Assembly (NCBI RefSeq): GCF_003339585.1
Contig: NZ_QPKF01000001.1
Span: 806,001-870,000, forward strand
Direction of reading: 5' to 3'
Length of the DNA: 64,000 nt
Origin: Exiguobacterium sp. RIT594
GTDB taxonomy: Bacteria; Bacillota; Bacilli; Exiguobacteriales; Exiguobacteriaceae
Positions within the stretch are counted from its first letter, which is position 1; every line of letters starts with the position of its first letter. This document shows positions 36,827 to 45,363 of the stretch, in pieces. Made by a program: the position numbers and the translations under genes. The notes under the pieces are model-generated. The model searched no databases and was not told the origin of the DNA. It saw nothing but the letters and a program-made list of their open reading frames with translations.

Positions 36827-37120
36827 TCATTGCATCAGTTGATCGATATAACGGACAGACTTGATCGTTTCGTTAAAGCGTTTTAAACTGGTTTTCGGTT
36901 GAAATGCCTGGACGGACAGTTGTTTTAACTGGTCAACGGCACTCTCGACCATCGCCGGACGCAAATAAGGACTGTTCTGTGCATTTTGTTGCCAGGCTTC
37001 GATCAGGACGTCTGCTTGTGCGACGAAGGGCATGACATCCGTTTGAAAGTCATATTCCTGACCATTTCGTCCAGCCTGGTAAATCCGTTCGATATCCTGA
37101 AGTAACGGTTCTATTGTCAT
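36827..37120 (-). CDS. DUF1798 protein (YppE-like)
   Basis: 97-residue helical protein of the DUF1798 family. B. subtilis yppE also lies next to recU and is read away from it. Function unknown; the structure of the family is a four-helix bundle as I recall. Start ATG with GAGAGGAG about 12 bases upstream. Divergent from recU across 80 bases. Confidence 0.8.
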   Translation of the reverse strand: MTIEPLLQDIERIYQAGRNGQEYDFQTDVMPFVAQADVLIEAWQQNAQNSPYLRPAMVESAVDQLKQLSVQAFQPKTSLKRFNETIKSVRYIDQLMQ

Positions 37121-37167
37121 TTGTTTTTAACTACTCCTCTCGGCCGATACGATACAATCACATATCA

Positions 37168-37176
37168 TGGTACAAT
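37168..37176 (+). promoter_or_regulatory. extended -10 element for recU-ponA
   Basis: TGGTACAAT, 25 bases before the recU start, fits an extended -10 promoter. Confidence 0.5.
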
Positions 37177-37200
37177 AAACGCGTTAGGAGGGGAATCCTT

Positions 37201-37809
37201 TTGAATTACCCGAACGGTAAAAAATTTCAGAAACCAGTAGAACCGCATGGTATGGCGATCCGAAGTGCACGCTCTAAGGAATCGACTTTTTCAAATCGCG
37301 GAATGAAGCTTGAGAAACTCATCAATGAAAGTAATATGTTTTATTTGACGCATAATCGGGCAATCATTCACAAGAAACCGACCCCTCTACAAATCGTCCA
37401 AGTCGATTATCCGAAACGGTCGGCAGCCGTCGTCAAGGAAGCGTACTTCAAGCAACCTTCGACAACCGACTATAATGGTGTGTACCGCGGAAAATACATC
37501 GATTTTGAAGCGAAGGAAACCAATCATAAAACATCCTTCCCCTTAAAAAACTTTCATACCCATCAAATCGAGCATATGCGTCAATGTATCGCACATGGAG
37601 GAATTTGTTTTGTCATCATTCGATTCAGTATGTATAATGTGCAATATGTGTTGTCTGCAGAGCATTTGTTCCCCTGGTGGGAGCAACTGGAAACGGGTAG
37701 AAAATCGATTCCGCTAGACGAAATCGAACGGCATGGAAAAAAACTCGAGACAGGTGCGTTTCCTGCGATTGATTATTTACCAGCAGTGGACGAGTTATAT
37801 TTCACTTGA
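37201..37809 (+). CDS. recU: Holliday junction resolvase RecU
   Basis: Cuts Holliday junctions and works with RuvAB in recombination and chromosome segregation. 202 residues; the nuclease core has T-T-D-Y-N-G with Asp90, and I-D-F-E-A-K with Asp101, Glu103 and Lys105. H-K-K-P-T-P and Y-P-K-R-S are also family marks. Start TTG at 37201, eight bases after GGAGGGG, giving M-N-Y-P-N-G-K; the open frame upstream covers the promoter. ponA follows by 33 bases as in most Bacilli. Confidence 0.95.
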   Translation: MNYPNGKKFQKPVEPHGMAIRSARSKESTFSNRGMKLEKLINESNMFYLTHNRAIIHKKPTPLQIVQVDYPKRSAAVVKEAYFKQPSTTDYNGVYRGKYIDFEAKETNHKTSFPLKNFHTHQIEHMRQCIAHGGICFVIIRFSMYNVQYVLSAEHLFPWWEQLETGRKSIPLDEIERHGKKLETGAFPAIDYLPAVDELYFT

Positions 37810-37842
37810 GAAACTTTACAGATTGAAGGAGAAGGATAGCAT

Positions 37843-40506
37843 ATGGAAAGAAGTCGTGTCGCACGTCGTGAAGAAACGAAGACGTCAGCCAAACAAACGA
37901 ATCGGACAAAACGTCCGAAAAAGAAAAAATCAGGCGGGACCGGCGGTAAAGGTCCACTTTGGAAAAAGCTCCTACTGATCGCGACAGGATTGTTCATCCT
38001 GATGATGATTGCAGGTGGAGGGTTTGCAGCATATGCTGTCGCGACCGCACCGGAACTTGATGAATCAAAGTTACGTGATGCACTCCCGCTAAAAATTTAT
38101 GCGAGCAATAAAGAAGAAATCAAAAAGGGTGGGACGAGTCGGGAGTATGTGTCGATTAAAGAAGTTCCTGATGTCGTAAAAGATGCCTTTATTTCAATCG
38201 AAGATCGACGCTTCTATCAGCATAACGGAATCGACTTCCGTCGCTTGGGCGGCGCCATCATTGCCAACATCACAGATGGTTTTGGTTCTGAGGGAGCTTC
38301 AACGATCACGCAACAGGTCATCAAACAATCGTTTTTAAGTTCAGACAAGACCATTACCCGGAAAGTCCAGGAACAATGGTTAGCGATCCGGTTGGAACGG
38401 GACTACACGAAAGAACAGATCCTTGAGATGTATTTGAATAAAAACTATTACGGTCAAGAATCATACGGCATTCAAACGGCTTCAAAAGCCTACTTCGACA
38501 AGACGGTCGATAAGTTGAACTATGCGGAAGCGGCGATGCTTGCCGGCTTACCGCAACGTCCATCGGCTTACGATCCGATTCAAGGAGATCCGAAGTTGAC
38601 GAAATGGCGTCAAACGCAAGTACTGAACGCAATGTTGACGACAGGTGTCATCACGCAAGCACAACGTGACAAAGCAGTTGATCAACCGATTTCAAAATTG
38701 ATCAACCCGGCACCAAAATCAAAAGATGATGCGGCTTACGACAGCGTCATCTTCGATATGGTGTCGCAGGAGTTAGAGGATGTCTTCGGTTTAGAAGGCA
38801 AGGACATCTACGGTCAAGGATTGAAAGTTTATACATCAATTGATAAGCCGATGCACGATTATATGAACGAAGCGATTAAAAAAGATCAAGTCGTCCAGTT
38901 GCCGGATTACGCGGAAGCAGCGGCAACGGCAGTCAATACACAAACGGGTGAAATTTTAGGGATTGTTGACGGAAAAAAACCGGGTACAGGCACTTCACGG
39001 CGTAACTTTGCCAAAGAACCGCACCAGCCCGGTTCATCAGCGAAACCATTTTTCGCATATGGACCAGCCATTGAAAATGAGAAATGGTCAACGGCTAAAA
39101 TGATGACCGACCAGGAAACAGAAGTAAACGGCAAAAAAATCGGCAACTACTATGATGGTTACCGTGGGACAAATACAATTCGCTACTGGCTGAAGATTTC
39201 TGCCAATACGCCTGCCATTCAAACGTTCCAACAAATCGGCGGTGATACGGTCGAAAGTTTTGCAGCTAAGTCTGGATTAGGTTTAGAAAAAGACGAATCG
39301 ATTTCACCGGCTTATGCAATCGGTGGGATGAAACACGGATTCAATACGACGCAAATGGCTTCTGCCTATGCGACGCTTGGTAACGGCGGTGACTACATCA
39401 AACCGCACATCATCAAAACGATTGAATACAGCGACGGGTCAAAAATCAAATCACCTGTCAAACCGAAAAAAGCAATGCAGGATTATACAGCCTATATGTT
39501 AACGGATATGTTACGTGATGTTCTCAAACCGGGCGGGACGTTCCCGAGTGCCGCTCTTGCTTTTGACGCAGCAGGTAAAACCGGAACCACCAATGCGTAC
39601 AAAGATGTTTGGTTTGCCGGTTACACCTCTGATGTCTCGATCAGTGTCTGGACGGGAACAACGAAGTCGGGTAACAACAACGGTGCCGGTTTAAGCGGAC
39701 CGACAAACAGTACAATGGCACAAAATATTTGGAAAGATTTTGTCACGAAAACGCGTGACCGGACGCCTGCTCCGTTTGAGCAACCGAGTTCTGTCCTCAG
39801 TATCGGTGAGGAACTGTATGTCAAAGGGACAAAAGAGCCGGTTGTCGAAAAAAAGGCAGTACCAGCTCCGACTGGCTTACAAGCATCTTACAATGAAGAC
39901 TCGGAGTCTGGTGAACTGACATGGAGTTACAATGATTCTGCCCTTCGGACAAACGGCTATGACAGCGTGTCGTTTGAAGTGACGATGACGGATCCGGATG
40001 GAAAACAGTCGGTGCTTGGCACCAGCTCAACGAATCGAATGGGCATTAATCGACTTGATCCGGGTCGGACGACGTTCACAGTCGTTGCGAAAGCATCCGG
40101 AGAAAAGTCTGGTCCGGTATCGACGACTGTGACTGTTGCAGACGTCGAAACAGAAGAACCGACGACGGACGAACCGACAACGGATGAACCAACGACGGAC
40201 GAACCGGCAACGGATGAGCCAACGACGGACGAACCGGCAACGGATGAGCCAACGACGGACGAACCGGCAACGGATGAACCGACGACGGACGAACCGGCAA
40301 CGGATGAGCCAACGACGGACGAACCGGCAACGGATGAACCGACGACGGATGAGCCGGCAACAGATGAGCCGGCAACGGACGATCCAGCCTCAAGCGACGG
40401 AGCATCCACTCAGTCGGACCGAGGAAATTCATCGAACGGCAACCAAGGGCGCGGTCAGGATAATGCGCCCGCCGATCCACAATCAGAATCAGAAACGCAG
40501 CAATAA
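37843..40506 (+). CDS. ponA: penicillin-binding protein 1A (transglycosylase/transpeptidase)
   Basis: Bifunctional class A PBP that polymerises and crosslinks peptidoglycan outside the membrane. Lys-rich cytoplasmic tail (1-40), one helix (about 42-66), GT51 domain (about 85-260; E-D-R-R-F-Y, E-G-A-S-T-I-T-Q-Q), transpeptidase domain with Ser398-x-x-Lys401, the S-A-N motif near 450 and Lys579-T-G. A fibronectin III-like domain lies at about 670-770, then a long T-D-E-P repeat tail (about 770-848) and a Gln/Asn-rich end. 887 residues. Divisome and elongation partners such as GpsB (44.6 kb) bind PBP1 in Bacillus. Confidence 0.95.
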   Translation: MERSRVARREETKTSAKQTNRTKRPKKKKSGGTGGKGPLWKKLLLIATGLFILMMIAGGGFAAYAVATAPELDESKLRDALPLKIYASNKEEIKKGGTSREYVSIKEVPDVVKDAFISIEDRRFYQHNGIDFRRLGGAIIANITDGFGSEGASTITQQVIKQSFLSSDKTITRKVQEQWLAIRLERDYTKEQILEMYLNKNYYGQESYGIQTASKAYFDKTVDKLNYAEAAMLAGLPQRPSAYDPIQGDPKLTKWRQTQVLNAMLTTGVITQAQRDKAVDQPISKLINPAPKSKDDAAYDSVIFDMVSQELEDVFGLEGKDIYGQGLKVYTSIDKPMHDYMNEAIKKDQVVQLPDYAEAAATAVNTQTGEILGIVDGKKPGTGTSRRNFAKEPHQPGSSAKPFFAYGPAIENEKWSTAKMMTDQETEVNGKKIGNYYDGYRGTNTIRYWLKISANTPAIQTFQQIGGDTVESFAAKSGLGLEKDESISPAYAIGGMKHGFNTTQMASAYATLGNGGDYIKPHIIKTIEYSDGSKIKSPVKPKKAMQDYTAYMLTDMLRDVLKPGGTFPSAALAFDAAGKTGTTNAYKDVWFAGYTSDVSISVWTGTTKSGNNNGAGLSGPTNSTMAQNIWKDFVTKTRDRTPAPFEQPSSVLSIGEELYVKGTKEPVVEKKAVPAPTGLQASYNEDSESGELTWSYNDSALRTNGYDSVSFEVTMTDPDGKQSVLGTSSTNRMGINRLDPGRTTFTVVAKASGEKSGPVSTTVTVADVETEEPTTDEPTTDEPTTDEPATDEPTTDEPATDEPTTDEPATDEPTTDEPATDEPTTDEPATDEPTTDEPATDEPATDDPASSDGASTQSDRGNSSNGNQGRGQDNAPADPQSESETQQ
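40156..40386 (+). repeat. tandem repeat in the PBP1A tail
   Basis: About 230 bases of near-identical 15-base units coding (T/A)-T-D-E-P, mostly paired into 30-base units T-D-E-P-A-T-D-E-P-T. Repetition is high at the DNA level, so copy number could change by slippage. The protein tail is acidic, rich in Pro and Thr, and probably unfolded. Confidence 0.93.
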
Positions 40507-40524
40507 CGAGTAGAGCGATTACTT

Positions 40525-40581
40525 GAAGAAGATAAGACCGGAGAAACGGGTATGTTTCTTCGGTCTTGCTTCTCTTTTTTT
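40525..40581 (+). terminator. terminator after ponA
   Basis: Long stem built on AAGACCGGAGAAAC / GTTTCTTCGGTCTT with flanking AGAAG / CTTCT, then seven T. Confidence 0.88.
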
Positions 40582-40612
40582 GTATAATGGAGGTCAGGAA
40601 GGAAGTGAGGCA

Positions 40613-42877
40613 ATGGAATCAAGACAATCACTTGTCACCTATTTAGAAGAATTAAAAGCCGATCGTTCCTTCATGGAACGTGTCACATATATGAAAACGA
40701 TGGAAGCGACTGTCGGACGTTATGCACCGTTTCCAAAAGAGATGCCGGAGCGTTTACGCCAGGCACTAGAAGGCAGAGGCATCACATCGTTGTATCGCCA
40801 TCAGGAACTAGCGTTTCGAACGGTCCAAAGCGGCGCATCGACGGTGATTGTAACACCGACGGCTTCAGGGAAAACCTATTGCTTTAATTTACCAATTTTA
40901 TCCCATCTCTTAGAAAATCCAAATGCACGGGCACTATATCTGTATCCGACTAAAGCATTGGCTCAAGATCAAAACAGTGAGTTGTTGGAGCTGATTGATG
41001 AGATGGAAGCGCCGATCCGTTGTTTTACGTACGATGGAGATACGTCACCGACGATTCGGACAAAAGTTCGAAAAGCCGGGAACATCGTGATTACGAATCC
41101 GGATATGTTGCATTCCGGAATCTTGCCACACCATACGAAATGGATTGAACTGTTTGAAAATCTATCGCATATCGTCATTGACGAACTGCATACGTATCGT
41201 GGGGTATTTGGAAGCCATGTCGCGAATGTCATTCGACGGTTGCGACGGATCTGCCGCTATTATGGCAGTGATCCGATCTTTATCATGACGAGTGCGACGA
41301 TTGCCAATCCGAAAGAATTAGCGGAACGTTTGACAGAGAAAGAAGTCCAATTGATTGACGACAACGGGGCACCAACCGGTCGAAAACACTTTATCGTCTA
41401 TCAACCACCAATCGTCAATGCGCAGCTCGGCATCCGTCGTTCGGCAACCCTTGAGACAAAACAATTGGCATCGCGATTCATTAAAAAGAAGTTTCAAACG
41501 ATTGTTTTTGCCCGCTCACGGGTACGGGTTGAAGTGTTATTAACCTATCTCCGAAGTTTGATCCGGTTTGAACTGGGACCGAAATCAATTGAAGGATATC
41601 GAGGCGGATATCTTCCGAGTGAACGCCGGGATATTGAAAGACGCTTGCGTAAAGGTGAAATCACCGGGATTGTCTCGACCAATGCACTAGAGCTCGGTGT
41701 CGACATCGGGCAACTACAAGTCTGTATCATGAACGGTTATCCGGGAACGATTGCTTCCTTATGGCAACAAGCCGGTCGAGCCGGTCGACGACAAGACGAC
41801 GCGTTGATCATCTTAGTCGCTTCTTCCGGGATGCTCGATCAGTATGTCGCCGAACGTCCGGAATTGTTTTTAAATCAATCACCGGAAGCGGCACGGCTCG
41901 ACCCAGATAATCTGATTATTGCCGTCGATCACATTAAATGTGCGGCATTTGAACTGCCGTTCCGGCAGGGGGAGGCGTTCGGGACACTGGAGACAGAAGA
42001 TATCCTCGAATACCTGGTCGAAGAACGTGTTTTGCATCAACGCGGGGAACGTTATTATTGGATGAATGATGCGTTTCCGGCGCATGGTATTTCTCTGCGC
42101 TCCAGTGATCAGGAAAATGTCATCATCGTGGATCAAACAGAAGTCCCGAATCGTGTTATCGGAGAAATGGATACGTTTAGCGCGATGACCCTGTTGCATG
42201 ATGAAGCGATCTATTTACATGGGGCGGATCAATATCAGGTCGAGGTCTTGGATTTTGAAGAGAAAAAAGCCTTTGTTCGTGCCGTAGACGTCGATTACTA
42301 TACAGATGCCAATTTTTCAGTCGAACTTTCTGTCCTCGATGAGGATGACAGTTACACGAACGGAGACTTTAGTGTCGCGAGAGGGGATGTCAGTGTCCGG
42401 GGTATGGCCACGATGTTCAAGAAAATAAAGTTCGGAACACATGAAAACATCGGATCAGGTCCGATTCATCTTCCGGAACGGGAAATTCACACAACGGGTG
42501 TCTGGTTTTCGTTGCCGGAAGAAGCTTCCTCGAGTACGGAACTGGAACAAGTCATCGAGGGGGTCGCGAACAGCTTGAGACGGGTCGCGCCGCTGTATTT
42601 GATGTGTGATGCCAGTGATGTCTTCGTTGTGCCCCAGGTCAAAGCAACCCATACACAAAAACCGACCATCTATCTGTATGACCGTTACCCTGGCGGTGTC
42701 GGATTGGCAGAATCGATTTACAAACAACGTGGCGTCATGCTACGTGCCGCACGGGATTCAATCGAGACCTGTCCTTGTCAGGATGGTTGTCCGGCATGTA
42801 TCGGAATGATCGGCTTGTCTGATGAAAAAGAGCGGACAATCAGAATGCTAGCTGAAATGGAGAAGGAATTATCATGA
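40613..42877 (+). CDS. mrfA: DEAD/DEAH box helicase MrfA (YprA)
   Basis: Superfamily 2 helicase for the RecA-independent repair of mitomycin C damage, acting with the exonuclease MrfB. 754 residues: Walker A T-P-T-A-S-G-K-T at 81-88, D-E-L-H near 190, S-A-T near 230, Q-A-G-R-A-G-R-R motif VI near 385, and a C-terminal DUF1998 domain with metal-binding C-P-C-Q-D-G-C-P-A-C near 720-729. ATG at 40613 after GGAAGTGAGG. The stop overlaps the mrfB start. Same gene pair and order as B. subtilis yprA-yprB. Confidence 0.93.
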   Translation: MESRQSLVTYLEELKADRSFMERVTYMKTMEATVGRYAPFPKEMPERLRQALEGRGITSLYRHQELAFRTVQSGASTVIVTPTASGKTYCFNLPILSHLLENPNARALYLYPTKALAQDQNSELLELIDEMEAPIRCFTYDGDTSPTIRTKVRKAGNIVITNPDMLHSGILPHHTKWIELFENLSHIVIDELHTYRGVFGSHVANVIRRLRRICRYYGSDPIFIMTSATIANPKELAERLTEKEVQLIDDNGAPTGRKHFIVYQPPIVNAQLGIRRSATLETKQLASRFIKKKFQTIVFARSRVRVEVLLTYLRSLIRFELGPKSIEGYRGGYLPSERRDIERRLRKGEITGIVSTNALELGVDIGQLQVCIMNGYPGTIASLWQQAGRAGRRQDDALIILVASSGMLDQYVAERPELFLNQSPEAARLDPDNLIIAVDHIKCAAFELPFRQGEAFGTLETEDILEYLVEERVLHQRGERYYWMNDAFPAHGISLRSSDQENVIIVDQTEVPNRVIGEMDTFSAMTLLHDEAIYLHGADQYQVEVLDFEEKKAFVRAVDVDYYTDANFSVELSVLDEDDSYTNGDFSVARGDVSVRGMATMFKKIKFGTHENIGSGPIHLPEREIHTTGVWFSLPEEASSSTELEQVIEGVANSLRRVAPLYLMCDASDVFVVPQVKATHTQKPTIYLYDRYPGGVGLAESIYKQRGVMLRAARDSIETCPCQDGCPACIGMIGLSDEKERTIRMLAEMEKELS

Positions 42878-44058
42878 AAAATAAGCTGAGACGGATGTTG
42901 AAGACGACGGAGACCGAGCCGACAGCAAGCTCCTCATCGACGGATCAGGAACAAATGACATCAGCCGAACAAACCGCATGGCTCGATCGAGGAGCAGATA
43001 TCCTCACGTTTGAAGACGAATGGATTGTCCGGATTGATCACCGGTATCCACTGCATGCCAAACATGGATATCGTTCGTATGCCGAAGTGTTTGAATCGTT
43101 GCAGTTGCCCCATCCGCCACTCGCCCTCGATGTCCCGCTCGAACAGGTCATATTTTTCGATACGGAGACGACCGGATTAAAGGGGACGGGAACGACGATT
43201 TTTTTGCTCGGATTCGCCCGCTTTGAACGAGGGGAGTTGCTGATGCGGCAGTATTTTTTACCGCATCCGCATTATGAGGCGGCTCTTTATCATCATTTTC
43301 TGCATGATATCGGGGATGATGTCCGGTTCGTCACCTATAACGGAAAAAGCTTTGATTGGCCGCAGATTAAGACCCGTCACGTTTTTGTCCGGGAGCGTGT
43401 CCCCCGTCTGCCGAAAGTCGGTCATTTGGATTTACTCCATGTCTGCCGACGGATGTTCAAAGGAATGTACGATTCATTCCGTTTGACGGCAATGGAGGAG
43501 CGAATTGGATTTGAACGAATGGATGATTTACCTGGATTTTTAGCACCGATGCATTATTTTCAATACGTCGAACACCAGAATCCGGCGATTATGGAAGGCG
43601 TATTAGAACACCATTTGCATGATTGTTTGACACTGGTGAGTTTATATGACGAATGTAATCGGCTTGTGACGCACCGCCAAGAAGCCACGTCACGGATTCG
43701 TGAGAACATCGGGGTCTGGTTAGCGGATTTAGGTATAAATGAACAATCAGCCGAACATTTTGGACAAGCTGACGAATTGACGGCTCAAGGCTGGTTGCGT
43801 CAAGGACGGTTATATAAAAAACTGCAGCAACATGAGAAGGCTAAAATCTGCTTTGAAAAAAGTGGAACGTATGAAGGATTCATCGAACTGGCAAAATGGG
43901 CCGAGCACATTGCCAAACAACCTTCCGTTGCTTATGATTATACTGAACGAGCCAAATGTCTATTAGAAAATCAACAGTTGTTAGCTTCGCGGCGAGAACG
44001 ATTGTTTGCTGAGTTGGACCATCGGAGCTTACGCCTGCAAAGGAAGTGTCGCGGATGA
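42874..44058 (+). CDS. mrfB: exonuclease MrfB (YprB)
   Basis: DEDD-family 3'-5' exonuclease partner of MrfA in mitomycin repair. 394 residues with F-D-T-E-T-T-G near 96-102 as exonuclease motif I, T-Y-N-G-K-S-F-D-W near 155 as motif II and H-L-H-D-C near 248 as motif III. The C-terminal 110 residues look like TPR helices. It begins in the mrfA stop and overlaps ypsA by four bases, so the set mrfA-mrfB-ypsA is one unit. Confidence 0.9.
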   Translation: MKNKLRRMLKTTETEPTASSSSTDQEQMTSAEQTAWLDRGADILTFEDEWIVRIDHRYPLHAKHGYRSYAEVFESLQLPHPPLALDVPLEQVIFFDTETTGLKGTGTTIFLLGFARFERGELLMRQYFLPHPHYEAALYHHFLHDIGDDVRFVTYNGKSFDWPQIKTRHVFVRERVPRLPKVGHLDLLHVCRRMFKGMYDSFRLTAMEERIGFERMDDLPGFLAPMHYFQYVEHQNPAIMEGVLEHHLHDCLTLVSLYDECNRLVTHRQEATSRIRENIGVWLADLGINEQSAEHFGQADELTAQGWLRQGRLYKKLQQHEKAKICFEKSGTYEGFIELAKWAEHIAKQPSVAYDYTERAKCLLENQQLLASRRERLFAELDHRSLRLQRKCRG

Positions 44059-44615
44059 ATGTCGTTGCAGTAACAGGGTATAAACCGGCGGAACTCGGGA
44101 TTTTTGATCAAAAACATCCAGGAATCAATATCTTAAAAGCTGCCTATCGGGAACGGATAATCCGTTTGATTGAGGACATGGGTACGACCTGGTTCATTAC
44201 GAGTGCCACGCCAGGGTGTGAACTTTGGGCATGTGAAGTCATTCTGGAACTTAAACAAGAGTATCCGGAAATACGGTTGGGAATCCTGCTTCCTTTTTTG
44301 GAACAAGAGTCAAAATGGAAAGAGCCGGTTCAAGCGCAATACCTGGCTGTGTTGAATCAAGCGGACTTCGTGGATGCCATCAGTCAAAAACCGTATGAAA
44401 ATCCATCCCAGTTCCGAAACAAAACAGAGTTCATGATTCAAAAGAGTCAAGGGTTGTTGTCTGTCTATGATGAAGAACACGGCGGATCCGCCAAGTATTT
44501 AGTGGAACGTGCTAAACTAGAGATGGAACGTTCGGATTATCAATTGTTTCTGATTACGCAAGATGATTTAGCGATGATGGAACAAGAGCAGAACTACAAT
44601 GAACAGTGGGAGTGA
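44055..44615 (+). CDS. YpsA family protein (DUF1273, SLOG superfamily)
   Basis: 186-residue Rossmann-like protein of the SLOG superfamily; V-T-G-Y-K at 5-9 and the S-A-T-P-G-C-E-L-W-A segment near 52 shape the ligand pocket. In B. subtilis YpsA is tied genetically to GpsB and cell division. Start chosen at ATG 44055 (ATGA overlap with mrfB), eight bases after AAAGGAAG; the GTG at 44046 lies in that site. gpsB follows by five bases as in other Bacilli. Confidence 0.87.
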   Translation: MNVVAVTGYKPAELGIFDQKHPGINILKAAYRERIIRLIEDMGTTWFITSATPGCELWACEVILELKQEYPEIRLGILLPFLEQESKWKEPVQAQYLAVLNQADFVDAISQKPYENPSQFRNKTEFMIQKSQGLLSVYDEEHGGSAKYLVERAKLEMERSDYQLFLITQDDLAMMEQEQNYNEQWE

Positions 44616-44620
44616 AGCAT

Positions 44621-44944
44621 ATGTATAAGCCGTTATTGACAGCAGATGATATTTACAAAAAAGAGTTCAAAACCGGACTACGCGGATATGTGATTGAAGA
44701 TGTCGATGGTTATCTTGATCAAGTCATCAAAGATTATGAAGGATTTGAACGGGAAATCGAGCGTTTAAAACGAGAACTGGAAGAAGCGAAATCTTCATCT
44801 TCTTCTGTCGGTTTCAAACGGGAAGAACGAAGAGTGGAACCGGAAGTGACGGCTCCACCATCTAATTCGTCCAACTACGATATGTTGCGCCGGATTTCTA
44901 ATCTTGAAAAAGCGGTTTTCGGACGTCCCCATCAAGAAGATTGA
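44621..44944 (+). CDS. gpsB: cell division regulator GpsB
   Basis: DivIVA-like coiled-coil protein that shuttles PBP1 between side wall and septum. N-terminal membrane-binding domain (about 1-65, with F-K-T-G-L-R-G-Y and D-V-D-x-Y-L-D), a variable Ser-rich linker (about 66-85), and a short C-terminal R-R-I-S-N-L-E-K-A-V-F-G helix. 107 residues from ATG 44621 after GGGAGTGA. In B. subtilis rnpB follows; here a terminator comes at once. Confidence 0.93.
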   Translation: MYKPLLTADDIYKKEFKTGLRGYVIEDVDGYLDQVIKDYEGFEREIERLKRELEEAKSSSSSVGFKREERRVEPEVTAPPSNSSNYDMLRRISNLEKAVFGRPHQED

Positions 44945-44983
44945 TTGCTGCCTTACTTATAGCAAGTATCAGGACATGACATG

Positions 44984-45018
44984 AAAAAACGGATCCTCTG
45001 TATAGAGAATCCGTTTTT
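44984..45018. terminator. bidirectional terminator after gpsB
   Basis: AAAAACGGATCCTCT / AGAGAATCCGTTTTT with one C-A mismatch and four-base loop; it separates gpsB from the converging gene at 45.0 kb. Confidence 0.85.
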
Positions 45019-45022
45019 CGTA

Positions 45023-45331
45023 TTACGAACGATGCAGAAGCACTTCAGCTTCCGGTAACTCTTCTTTTAAGACATAAAGCGCCACACGATCATCTAAATC
45101 CTTACTGAAACGACGGAACAGAAACGACGTTTTGACGCCGCGTTCCATCCGGACATGGAGTCCTGCTTGTTCGAGCCGGTCATGATCACGGGCCAACCGC
45201 TCTCCCTTTTCTCCAAACTCTTCGCCGAGCAAGACCCAGCGCAACGACTCTTTTGTCCGCCGTGTCACGATGAAGAGAAAACACAAAACAAGTACTACAA
45301 TCAATATAATCCGAATCGTATTAAAGTCCAT
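45023..45331 (-). CDS. small membrane-anchored hypothetical protein
   Basis: 102-residue protein with one N-terminal helix (about 4-22) and a charged cytoplasmic part with many Arg, Glu and Leu residues. No family recognised. Start chosen at 45331, six bases after GAGGTGAGG; the GTG at 45343 lies in that site. It follows the monooxygenase gene by 32 bases on the same strand and may be in one operon with it. Confidence 0.6.
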   Translation of the reverse strand: MDFNTIRIILIVVLVLCFLFIVTRRTKESLRWVLLGEEFGEKGERLARDHDRLEQAGLHVRMERGVKTSFLFRRFSKDLDDRVALYVLKEELPEAEVLLHRS

Positions 45332-45363
45332 GGAAAACCTCACCTCATCTTTATCATACGTTC

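Noticed and set aside
40156-40386. Tandem repeats resembling a CRISPR-like array
   Set aside because: The units are contiguous 15/30-base repeats without spacers and lie in frame inside ponA.
39957-40409. 150-codon minus-strand frame with repeated Val-Gly-Ser-Ser
   Set aside because: It is the reverse reading of the PBP1A repeat and has no start signals.
44945-45022. RNase P RNA gene expected after gpsB
   Set aside because: The gap is 78 bases, far below the roughly 400 needed, and is mostly a terminator.
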